IMG/VR virus record: IMGVR_UViG_3300027708_000262
Location: 1 to 26,496 of that record
Strand: one strand, 5' to 3'
Origin: a virus
Length of the DNA: 26,496 nt
Notes under the pieces: model-generated
Database searches by the model: none
What the model was told of the DNA's origin: nothing
The model's input: only the letters and a program-made list of their open reading frames with translations
Shown here: one piece after another, positions 15,263 to 23,264 of the stretch
How positions within the stretch are numbered: the stretch's first letter is position 1
How the letters are laid out: each line of letters opens with the position of its first letter
Made by a program: the position numbers and the translations under genes

Positions 15263-18200
15263 TGAATTTTCCCCTTAGTGACTTCTTCGTGTACATAGTC
15301 AAACTTGTCTCCATCAAGATATCTATTATAAAAGTTTTCAAAATTAATATCTTTACGCATTAAATCAGCAGTGTATAAATCTACCTGTGTTTTAATATCA
15401 ATTGCTTTAGCAGAGTCAATTCCGATTCCGCGTTTTTCCAATGCTTCTTTTACATGGTAACGGAAGTTCAAATAATCCACAATACTGTGCCAACGTGGTT
15501 GCTTAGCCAAATCTTTCCATAGTTCTGGTGTATTGGCTGCAATGGTTAATACGTCTATGGTATCTTTCTTTTTGCTTGAAAAGTTAGGGTCATTCTTGTC
15601 TTTCCACCAAAGATTATTATCTGTCTTCATTTGATTCTCAAAATTAGTTTTATACATGTCAAGGATTGCTTTACCGTATCCAGAATCTGGACTCTTATTT
15701 TTATCAATAATGACTTGTTTAACAACTTTAATCATCTTGTTCCAGTCGCTCCAACCTTTGTTCACTATGGAACTGGTTGCAATATCTAAAGCATCTGCTT
15801 CTGACTGAAAACGCCTACTTGTTCCTGGAATATTATTAGTCAAAAGGTATGCTCTAGCGGAACTAGAAAACGCATAGTTATCATCGTTAAATACGGCACC
15901 AAGTACACGTAGATTGCCTTTGTCTATATTTGCAACCATCTTAGCAACTGTCGCGCTATTTTTCTTAACCAAAGCAACGGAAGTATCATCTTGACGAAGA
16001 CCAGATGTGCTATCTGTCATTTTATCTGCAAGTAAATACATTTCTGGATAATCGTTGCTAAACTTTTCTGCTCCATTTGAACCGTACTCTGTCATATACT
16101 TACCAAGTAAGTCAGCATACTTTTCAAGTGGACTAACATAACGTGGCTGCGATGGTAAGATTCCCGCGCCCAAAGCGCGAACAAAAGATAATGTTACTGC
16201 ATCATTTTTTGATTCTTGTTGCATTTGACTAATATCATTGCCAGATGGTTCTACGCCATAGTCTTTAACAAATTGTACGCGTTTCATTTCAATAAACATA
16301 TTAACATCTCGATTAAATTGTTCCCCGTTGCGTTTGAAAAGTGCTACAGATGCTTGAGTTGCTCGTCTAACTGTACTTGGAGTAAGAGCGCCCAATGCAT
16401 TTGCTTGTGTTCCAAATGGAAGAATTAAATCATTAAACATTTTAGGCAATTTTGCACTTTTTGAAAGTTCATTATATGCTGTTGTGGCAAATGGGCTGGC
16501 AGAAAGAACTGTTCCTCCAGTTGGATTTAAGGCATTCCACCAACTGGTTGATACGCGGCCCTTAATTCCAAGAACTGGTAATGTTACCTCAATGTAGTCA
16601 TTACCAAATTGGTCAGTTTGAACTTGACCTAGGTGATTGGGTATTTGACTCATCTGAAACATCTGTAGCGGAAATTCTGGACGTTCCATTGCAATGCGTC
16701 CATAAGCACGATATTGCTCAACAACAGCAGGGAAGAAGGCAAATAGATAATCAATTAATCCGCTATAATTCATATCGCGATTGAACGCGTTAATTTTAGA
16801 ACGAAATTGATTCCATGCGTAAGCGTGTGCGGTAGCCTGAAATTGCTTTGCATTTTCTTCTGTTAGAATGCGTCCTTGGCTTTCCGCCACAGCAACCATA
16901 CTTTGTAATTTAATTTCATATTGTACTTTGTAATATGGGTTGTAAGATAATCTTGCTGGAGCCCATGTGGCAAGCGTGGCAACAGAACGTTTTGCTAAGT
17001 CGGACCATTTACGAACAATATTACTTTGACCAGTCAAATCAAGAGCCAAATCTGAAATTACGTCTGGACGAGTTGTAATATCTGGGTACATTTTTTTAAG
17101 TTCGATTATGTTAACTTTATCTTCCATAATTAACTTTTGCAATTTTATATCTGGTGCAAATTGATTAATTGCGGCTGCTGCTTTTTGATAAATAACTTTT
17201 GCATCAGATACCTTCATCTGTGTTCTAAAGTTAGAGTCATAACCAAATCGTTCAAATAAATCAGTAGAACCGCTTGAACGAATCCAAGATGCTACTTCTG
17301 TTTGAACTTGTGCCTCATCCATGCCTTTAATTCGACGAGACATAATTTGACGACTCACTTCATCAAAACGAAGTGTGTTGTTAAGCAATCCAGCCCACGA
17401 ACGCAAATGCTTGTCTTCATCTTCAATAGCCTTGAGTGCGTATCCACCATTACGGTCACGTCGAACTGCAGCCATTTCAAGTTGGCGTGTGGAAGCGGTT
17501 AGGGCACGAATGTCATCTTTGCCTTCAAGTTTATTTAACGCCATTTGTCCAAAACGACCACTAAATGCATCTGGAAAATCATATCCAGGAATATTCAATT
17601 TACCTGGTGCAACAACTTTTGAAGGAATTTTTTGAACAATTGCATTTTCTTGGCGACGTAAAAAAGCAGCCATATCTTTTGATTGTTGCAAATAATCAAG
17701 AGTACGAATTAAATCATCTGGCATTTCTTTAGGTGGATTTAATGGGTCATATTTAAAACTTTTTAAACCACGTTCTGCATCTTTAATTGAATTGTCATAC
17801 ATTTTAATATCATTACGAATTTTGTCAAGATTGCTATTACGGTTTGTAATTTTTGCTGACCATTGACGCATTTCTGACATCTTTGCTGGAACGCCGAGCA
17901 TTGCGTCGACACTTGACTTTGACAAATTCATTAATGAGTAAAGCAACACTCCGTCTCCCCATGAGCGAAGAGTTGAGTCGCGAATAATGTTAATTGGAAA
18001 ACCCGTGCGAGCAAGAGTAAGAGTACGCCAAATTGATTGAAATTCATCTAAAACTGTTTTACCAACCAAAGCAGTATTTATTGGAATTGATGACTCTGCT
18101 CCACGTTTTTTTGCGTAACGAGCAAATGCTTTATCAATTAATTCTACATCTGGAAGGTAAGCACCATTTGCTAATTGAGAGATAAGTTGAGCATCTTCAA

Positions 18201-20187
18201 CGACTTCACCGTCTTCAATCATATAAGCATTATTTTGAAGGCGCGCCTCTTGTGCTTTTTTTTGATTTTTACGAGTCATAAGTATATATTTGTCTAAAAC
18301 TGCATCCCTCATGCTTGCTGGGATATTGTATTTATTTGCCACTTGCTCAAAAACTCGTCCTTCAATTTTTTCAACAACTGCAAGTTTTTCTTTTTCAGTT
18401 TTTGCTGTAATGAAAGAATTGTAAATTTCTCGAGCCTCTAATTGAGGCAAAATTTGCTGAGTAACTGCTTTGCGCATTGTTGTTCTTACGCTTGCAGCAC
18501 TCTGCAATCCATCATTAAAATTAACTATTTTTTGTGGTGCGTCATCAAGTGCTCGTTCAAGACTGGAGGCCGTACGTTGAATTGTTCTAATGAGAACTGA
18601 AGAACCATTCCTTTGATAAACACTCTGAATTGCTCCACCAAGTTTTGTTTCACGAATTGTTGCGTCGTTTGCGCCACCTTCAAGTTTATTTACTGCGCGT
18701 TGCGTAGCAATGTCATTTCGAAGTTTTTCAACTCCAATAAAACTAGAAGTACCTCTATCTTGAAAAGCGCTATCAAGTTTAAGAGAATCATTTAACCATG
18801 AATACTGTTTACGAAGGTCTTTGATTTCTTCTCTAATAACATCTTCTGCTTCAATAACACGTCCCTTGAGCATATCATGCTCTGGAAGTTTACTGGAAGC
18901 AAAAGGATTGCGAGATTCAATAGTATCAAAAATTCCTTCTTGACGAAGAAGTTCGGCAAAAGTTGCTGGGTGCTTTGATTCCAATTCTGCAATTGCAGTC
19001 TTATCGCCAACACCAATTCTCATAAGAAGACCTTGTTGTTCAAATGATTTACCAGCAAATAGATTAGCGCCAATTACTCCATAAGGATTATCTTTAAGTT
19101 CTGGTCGCTGTAAAAGTGTAGGTGCGTCGTTTTCTTTATAAAAATTCATTACTGGCGTTAAAGGAGTTGTTTCTCCAGCAATTGTTTTATTGATTAATTC
19201 AACAGTTGAGTCTATATGGTCTCCGCGCAACAGTTTGGCTGTTTCTGTTTTAGCAAGGATTCTAGATGTAAGACCGTATTTTTCTACGGTAAGTCCACCA
19301 GTGAGTGCTCCACGTAATCCAATGCCAGCAAGTTTGGTTCCTTGAATGTCTGGAGCCATATTTACTTCAAAAAGAAAATTAAAAATACCAGCAACTGCAG
19401 CACCAATACCACGATTTGTATCTTTAAGAATGTTATTGTCTGCCCATTCCGCAGGAATTGCACTAACAATTTCTCCAGCAAGGCGTGTTACATCTGTTCC
19501 AAAATTATAAACTTTTTGTCCATTTTCTGATTGAGAAAATAGCGCTGACTTTTTTAAAGACTCACCGAGTATCCCACTTTCGGCAATATTGCGTTCTTGT
19601 TTTCCAGCAAGTCCAGCACCCAATTTAGCACCAGTTGTTGCTCCAGCAATTGCTCCTACTAGTCCCCCCACAGAGCCTACTACTCCACCAGCAATTGCGC
19701 CCAATGCGCCACCAGCAATCATATGAAGGCCTGCTAGTAAACCTAATGCAGCATCGTGACGTGTAACATCTTGAACAAAAGCATAATCGGACCGTAATCC
19801 TTTTGTCCCAGCCATCATCAGTTTAGACATTTTTCCATCAGTTTTTTTGTCAAGTTCTGCTAGCCCATATGCAGCGCTAGTTAAGCCAACCGCTGCACCA
19901 CCAATATTTGGTATAAGCAATAGAGGCAAACTCTTTTTAATACCAGCAGTTGTACCGAGATTTTCAGAAGTTGTTTTTAAAAATGTTTGACGCATATCTT
20001 CTGCACGGTCATTAAATGATTTTGGATTTTGTGGGAGATTTGCGGCAACATCAACTGATGTTCCAAAATTAACTCGTCCATCTGTATTAAACGGACCGTT
20101 TTGTCCATCTGTATTAAACGGACCGTTGGAAACTGCTTGCTGAGCAAATTTACTTTGTAAGTTACCTACAATATCCCATATTGCCAT
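15259..20187 (-). CDS. Giant virion protein (1642 aa) with glycine-zipper membrane segment, probable DNA-ejection protein
   Basis: The largest gene in the window. The N-terminus has a duplicated nonapeptide (NGPFNTDGQ, NGPFNTDGR, residues 21-38). Hydrophobic stretches lie at about 86-110 and 147-196; the second (AGGALGAIAGGVVGSVGGLV core) is a glycine zipper typical of membrane-inserting segments. The rest is largely helical, with long charged helices (for example around 455-475) and a conserved-looking core near 720-740 (TLARTGFPINIIRDS) and 1070-1105 (WAPARLSYNPYYKVQYE). Very large helical proteins with membrane segments encoded between portal and capsid genes are candidates for ejected internal proteins, analogous to T7 gp16. 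A tape-measure or polyvalent enzyme role cannot be excluded. The start overlaps the previous stop (TAATG). Confidence 0.65.
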   Translation of the reverse strand: MAIWDIVGNLQSKFAQQAVSNGPFNTDGQNGPFNTDGRVNFGTSVDVAANLPQNPKSFNDRAEDMRQTFLKTTSENLGTTAGIKKSLPLLLIPNIGGAAVGLTSAAYGLAELDKKTDGKMSKLMMAGTKGLRSDYAFVQDVTRHDAALGLLAGLHMIAGGALGAIAGGVVGSVGGLVGAIAGATTGAKLGAGLAGKQERNIAESGILGESLKKSALFSQSENGQKVYNFGTDVTRLAGEIVSAIPAEWADNNILKDTNRGIGAAVAGIFNFLFEVNMAPDIQGTKLAGIGLRGALTGGLTVEKYGLTSRILAKTETAKLLRGDHIDSTVELINKTIAGETTPLTPVMNFYKENDAPTLLQRPELKDNPYGVIGANLFAGKSFEQQGLLMRIGVGDKTAIAELESKHPATFAELLRQEGIFDTIESRNPFASSKLPEHDMLKGRVIEAEDVIREEIKDLRKQYSWLNDSLKLDSAFQDRGTSSFIGVEKLRNDIATQRAVNKLEGGANDATIRETKLGGAIQSVYQRNGSSVLIRTIQRTASSLERALDDAPQKIVNFNDGLQSAASVRTTMRKAVTQQILPQLEAREIYNSFITAKTEKEKLAVVEKIEGRVFEQVANKYNIPASMRDAVLDKYILMTRKNQKKAQEARLQNNAYMIEDGEVVEDAQLISQLANGAYLPDVELIDKAFARYAKKRGAESSIPINTALVGKTVLDEFQSIWRTLTLARTGFPINIIRDSTLRSWGDGVLLYSLMNLSKSSVDAMLGVPAKMSEMRQWSAKITNRNSNLDKIRNDIKMYDNSIKDAERGLKSFKYDPLNPPKEMPDDLIRTLDYLQQSKDMAAFLRRQENAIVQKIPSKVVAPGKLNIPGYDFPDAFSGRFGQMALNKLEGKDDIRALTASTRQLEMAAVRRDRNGGYALKAIEDEDKHLRSWAGLLNNTLRFDEVSRQIMSRRIKGMDEAQVQTEVASWIRSSGSTDLFERFGYDSNFRTQMKVSDAKVIYQKAAAAINQFAPDIKLQKLIMEDKVNIIELKKMYPDITTRPDVISDLALDLTGQSNIVRKWSDLAKRSVATLATWAPARLSYNPYYKVQYEIKLQSMVAVAESQGRILTEENAKQFQATAHAYAWNQFRSKINAFNRDMNYSGLIDYLFAFFPAVVEQYRAYGRIAMERPEFPLQMFQMSQIPNHLGQVQTDQFGNDYIEVTLPVLGIKGRVSTSWWNALNPTGGTVLSASPFATTAYNELSKSAKLPKMFNDLILPFGTQANALGALTPSTVRRATQASVALFKRNGEQFNRDVNMFIEMKRVQFVKDYGVEPSGNDISQMQQESKNDAVTLSFVRALGAGILPSQPRYVSPLEKYADLLGKYMTEYGSNGAEKFSNDYPEMYLLADKMTDSTSGLRQDDTSVALVKKNSATVAKMVANIDKGNLRVLGAVFNDDNYAFSSSARAYLLTNNIPGTSRRFQSEADALDIATSSIVNKGWSDWNKMIKVVKQVIIDKNKSPDSGYGKAILDMYKTNFENQMKTDNNLWWKDKNDPNFSSKKKDTIDVLTIAANTPELWKDLAKQPRWHSIVDYLNFRYHVKEALEKRGIGIDSAKAIDIKTQVDLYTADLMRKDINFENFYNRYLDGDKFDYVHEEVTKGKIQ
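20074..20127 (-). repeat. 27-base tandem duplication in the giant-protein gene
   Basis: Two adjacent 27-base units (20074-20100 and 20101-20127) identical at 26 of 27 positions, coding NGPFNTDGQ and NGPFNTDGR. The near identity at all codon positions shows a recent duplication. Each copy contains the palindromic 11-mer AACGGACCGTT, related to half-sites in the intergenic control region. Confidence 0.85.
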
Positions 20188-20633
20188 TAAATAACTGTCC
20201 CCAAGTAGTTGACATAATCTTTAGTGCTTTGTGAGGAGCCAGGTTGCGATGCATAAAATTGCAACACGGGATAATACGCACGAATTTCATCAATATCTGG
20301 GTCGCCTGTTGGTGCTGGAGGCAAATTAGGAACGCTTGTAGCACCAGGCCCAAGTTGTGAGCCGTGCATAACGTGCTGGTCTGGCATTTCGCTAGGTGCA
20401 GTAAGAGGGGTTACTTCTGGCATTGGTGCTGCCTCTGGACCTCTATCAGCATACATCTTTGCTCCGCCTTGTTGCTCGTAAACAGATTTTCCAGTTACTC
20501 CCATTGAACTCATACCAGGGATATACTTCTTTGCTTGCCCACTTTGTCCATCTCCACCAGTAGCAGAAATGTTATTAGGGTCATACTGAGGACCGCCATG
20601 TGCTCCACCGCTGTGACCTTTAGTGCCTGACAT
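20187..20633 (-). CDS. Small Gly/Pro-rich phage protein
   Basis: 148 residues with a strong ribosome site (AGGAGGAAAC). Residues 1-100 are low-complexity Gly, Ser, Pro and Met (MSGTKGHSGGAHGGPQYDPN start; EAAPMPEVTPLTAPSEMPDQ middle). The last 45 residues (GDPDIDEIRAYYPVLQFYAS...TKDYVNYLGTVI) form the only compact segment. I have seen such a protein between portal and capsid genes of actinobacteriophages. The function is unknown; the disordered chain with a short folded tail could be a minor virion or scaffold-associated peptide. It follows the Ntn-hydrolase by 8 bases and overlaps the giant protein's start by one. Confidence 0.6.
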   Translation of the reverse strand: MSGTKGHSGGAHGGPQYDPNNISATGGDGQSGQAKKYIPGMSSMGVTGKSVYEQQGGAKMYADRGPEAAPMPEVTPLTAPSEMPDQHVMHGSQLGPGATSVPNLPPAPTGDPDIDEIRAYYPVLQFYASQPGSSQSTKDYVNYLGTVI

Positions 20634-20641
20634 GTTTCCTC

Positions 20642-21187
20642 CTAATCACACTCTTGCTCTTCGACCTGGAAAGGTCCTTCTGAAAATATACTTAACTTTG
20701 CAGCAATGTTCATTGCCCTCATTGGCTTAGCACCAGAATGAAGTGCTCCTAATGCAAATTGCGCACCAGAACCTACTGCATAAAAACCATCTAAACTTCT
20801 TTGTACCGATAAATCATCCATTACATCAAAGAGTTGTCCACATACTGCAATCAAAAACTGAAACCTTGGTCCAGAATCTTTATCTTGCGACTCTTCAAAA
20901 TTAAAACCATTATCTTTTAAACACTTGCGCAGCGAAGGCATCGCCTTCTTAATCATAAACTTATAAACATCTTGTTTATCTTTTGCCGTAGGATTGGGTG
21001 GTGTCCATACGTGCTGTGTAATATCACACGGTGATACTTCCCCTGAGCCTCCAATAATGAAGGCACCATTACGGCTTAACTTTTGCATATCAGGATGCGA
21101 CCAACTTCTACCAGTCTCATCTGTTACTAGACTGTCAGCGATAAGCAGGCAACTGTTTTCATATTGAACGCCAATAATTGTCGTCAT
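20642..21187 (-). CDS. Proteasome/HslV-like Ntn-hydrolase, probable capsid-maturation protease
   Basis: 181 residues. The chain begins MTTIIGVQYENSCLLIADS. After removal of the initiator Met, Thr1 would be the nucleophile. Counting from it, Asp17 (in LLIADS) and Lys35 (in DMQKLS) are where HslV and proteasome beta subunits have their Asp17/Lys33 pair, and GGSGE follows as the glycine loop that shapes the oxyanion site. Later motifs are QFLIAVCGQLFDV (about 98-110), FYAVGSGAQFALGALHSGA (about 134-152) and a helical RAMNIAAKLS; these match proteasome-beta strands and helices. There is no propeptide. It lies between portal and structural genes, where tailed phages usually encode a prohead protease, and no S14/S78 protease is present. 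Its start has the TAGGGGACA motif. Confidence 0.82.
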   Translation of the reverse strand: MTTIIGVQYENSCLLIADSLVTDETGRSWSHPDMQKLSRNGAFIIGGSGEVSPCDITQHVWTPPNPTAKDKQDVYKFMIKKAMPSLRKCLKDNGFNFEESQDKDSGPRFQFLIAVCGQLFDVMDDLSVQRSLDGFYAVGSGAQFALGALHSGAKPMRAMNIAAKLSIFSEGPFQVEEQECD

Positions 21188-21202
21188 TGTCCCCTACCTT
21201 TG

Positions 21203-22984
21203 TTATCTTAGTTGTCGCCTACTCGAAACTCTGGAAGTTGTTCCACCTGCTCCAGTTAATCCTGAAAGCAAACTCATTACATCGGCTGGCTGTTGTCTAA
21301 ACTGCTCTGGTGGACCTTGAGGAGGACCTCCTGCTGGTGCGCCTGTGGGAGCAGGGGACGGTTGCTCAACCGAGGGATTAGGTGCGCCAGCAGGAGGAAC
21401 TTGCTGCTGCGGCGCGAATGATTCACCAATCGCATCTTCAAGTGCAACACCCTTTTGGCGAGCCTTGATTACCGTAGCAATCTTACGTACTACCTCTGAT
21501 GCGTCCTGCCCCTGGGTTGCCATCTGTGGGATAGCCTGCGTGTATGCAGTAAGAGAACCAAGAAGTGCTTCACGCATCTTCTCAATCTCTATCTTTTCTA
21601 ATTCTTGCGATACGTTAACAGTAAATGGCAGTTCGCGCATTGCCATATCCTTGGAGATAAGTCCACCACCAAGTGCCTGTAACATAAAGATAAGTCCCTG
21701 CGCTGGGTTAAGACCAGCAAGCATTCCGTAACGAACATCGGCTGAGTAATCGCCCTTGATGTCCTTGTTAGGTATATAGGTAATTTCATATGGCGAACCA
21801 GAATCTACGCCACGAATTGTCTTTTCTTTTGGAAAAATCTTTTCATCTACTTCAAAGCAAATCTGAATTACATCGCGTAGCGCTGCAGCAAAGATTGCTT
21901 GGGCTGATTTAACTTGGGTATCAAATGCACCAAGTAGAGCCTGTACGCCTTGTCCAGTTACAACAGATGCGCTAACGTTACCAGTACGTGATTCTGGGTA
22001 ACGTGAGCCAACTCGCAGTTCCTGGTTGAGGAGAGTCTGCTCAGTAAATGCGCCCTGTGGCAAACTTAATTCTACGCGTCGTACACCCTGTGGGTTGGCT
22101 GTGCGGATAACCGCGTCTCCACCAAGTTGAAGTTCTTGTACGTCATTAGGTAGAACAATCGGTGCCTGTACTGACTTCTCGGCTGCTTCCATTGCAAGCA
22201 AAGCAAAACGATTGCGAAGTAATTGGATACCAAGTACGTCGTCAAATTGTCCGCGTAACTCACCGTCAATAGATGGCTTACGTCCAATAACCACCATCAT
22301 TTTGCCGAGCACATTTGCTGCCTGGGACAAAATTAAATTATCCTTTGCAGGCAAGAAAATTACAGATTGGTCTTTATCGTAGTAACGAATCATTTCAATC
22401 TGTGTGCTCATGCTTTGCTTGTAACCTGTTTGTCCAAGCAGTTCTCTTTCGTGCTCTGGGAATTGGGAAACCAACTCACCAAGAGTAAGCATATAGCGTT
22501 TCGCAAAAGCCACACAACGTCCATAGCGGTCAAATTCTGGATAAGCACCCAGCGGATTTTCTATGCGGATTCGTGGTAGTTTTGCTTCTTCGTCTAATTC
22601 AATGATGAAAGGGACGAAACCATATGTAAGATACCAGTCAGCACCAGAATACATTTGTACTGATAGGTCAGAATGTTGAAAATAGTTAGAGGCAATACGA
22701 GTGCGCTTGTCAGCAAACTGACGTGCGCGGTCTGATACCTGGTTGGCTGCTGAGCAGTTTACTGCTGGAAGTGGAGCCATAACTTCTGATAAGTCGCGGG
22801 CAACAATGTCAACAAAGTTAGCAACTACGTTAGCGTCAACGCCGTCTGGGAAAAAGTCTGGATATACTTCTGAGATTTTTCCTTTACGGACAGCAAGGAC
22901 ATCGAGGTTGCGAGCATCGCGCTCACCATTGCGATAGCGCATGGATGCAACACGTGCTGCTATCTGTTCCATTGATAATGCCAT
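21203..22984 (-). CDS. Portal protein
   Basis: 593 residues. The N-terminus is MALSMEQIAARVASMRYRNG; residues about 50-75 (ANVVANFVDIVARDLSEVMAPLP) and 110-150 (YSGADWYLTYGFVPFIIELDEEAKLPRIRIENPLGAYPEFDRYGRC) follow the portal pattern of wing strands and NPLGAYPxFDRYGR. Long helices lie in the stem region and the last 90 residues are Pro/Gly-rich and disordered (QVPPAGAPNPSVEQPSPAPTG). Length is normal for a portal without a fused domain. Forming the dodecameric DNA channel at the capsid vertex is its role. It lies two genes after the terminase, the standard order. The ribosome site AGGA is 6 bases from the ATG. Confidence 0.85.
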   Translation of the reverse strand: MALSMEQIAARVASMRYRNGERDARNLDVLAVRKGKISEVYPDFFPDGVDANVVANFVDIVARDLSEVMAPLPAVNCSAANQVSDRARQFADKRTRIASNYFQHSDLSVQMYSGADWYLTYGFVPFIIELDEEAKLPRIRIENPLGAYPEFDRYGRCVAFAKRYMLTLGELVSQFPEHERELLGQTGYKQSMSTQIEMIRYYDKDQSVIFLPAKDNLILSQAANVLGKMMVVIGRKPSIDGELRGQFDDVLGIQLLRNRFALLAMEAAEKSVQAPIVLPNDVQELQLGGDAVIRTANPQGVRRVELSLPQGAFTEQTLLNQELRVGSRYPESRTGNVSASVVTGQGVQALLGAFDTQVKSAQAIFAAALRDVIQICFEVDEKIFPKEKTIRGVDSGSPYEITYIPNKDIKGDYSADVRYGMLAGLNPAQGLIFMLQALGGGLISKDMAMRELPFTVNVSQELEKIEIEKMREALLGSLTAYTQAIPQMATQGQDASEVVRKIATVIKARQKGVALEDAIGESFAPQQQVPPAGAPNPSVEQPSPAPTGAPAGGPPQGPPEQFRQQPADVMSLLSGLTGAGGTTSRVSSRRQLR

Positions 22985-23014
22985 TGTTGTCCTAACGGGT
23001 TAAAGGGAAAAAAA

Positions 23015-23254
23015 TTACTTACTACGAGTTACTTTGCCGTTTTGCCAAACCCAGTCTTTACCGCCATATGAACCACGATAAACATTTTTATCTGCTTTAG
23101 TTCCTTCTTTACCTGGTTCAACATTCATCATTGTTCCCATAGTATTTTTTAATTGGCTTAGTGCTGTTGGGCTTGGGGCTGGGGCTGGTGAATTCTTTGG
23201 CTTGTAAATTGGAGCCACGTTTGAGTGGTCCTGTGCATTGTTTCTTGTTGCCAT
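23015..23254 (-). CDS. Small protein between terminase and portal, ~79 aa
   Basis: I choose the ATG at 23252-23254 (MATRNNAQDHSNVAPIYKPK) because AAGGAA is well placed upstream and it lies 10 bases past the terminase stop; an ATG at 23302 would add 16 residues inside the terminase gene. The chain is Asn/Pro/Ala-rich with a short compact C-terminus (KNVYRGSYGGKDWVWQNGKVTRSK, aromatic and basic). I recognise no family; the C-terminal Trp-Val-Trp segment is the only distinctive part. By position it may help connect terminase and portal. Confidence 0.6.
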   Translation of the reverse strand: MATRNNAQDHSNVAPIYKPKNSPAPAPSPTALSQLKNTMGTMMNVEPGKEGTKADKNVYRGSYGGKDWVWQNGKVTRSK

Positions 23255-23264
23255 TTTGGATTCC

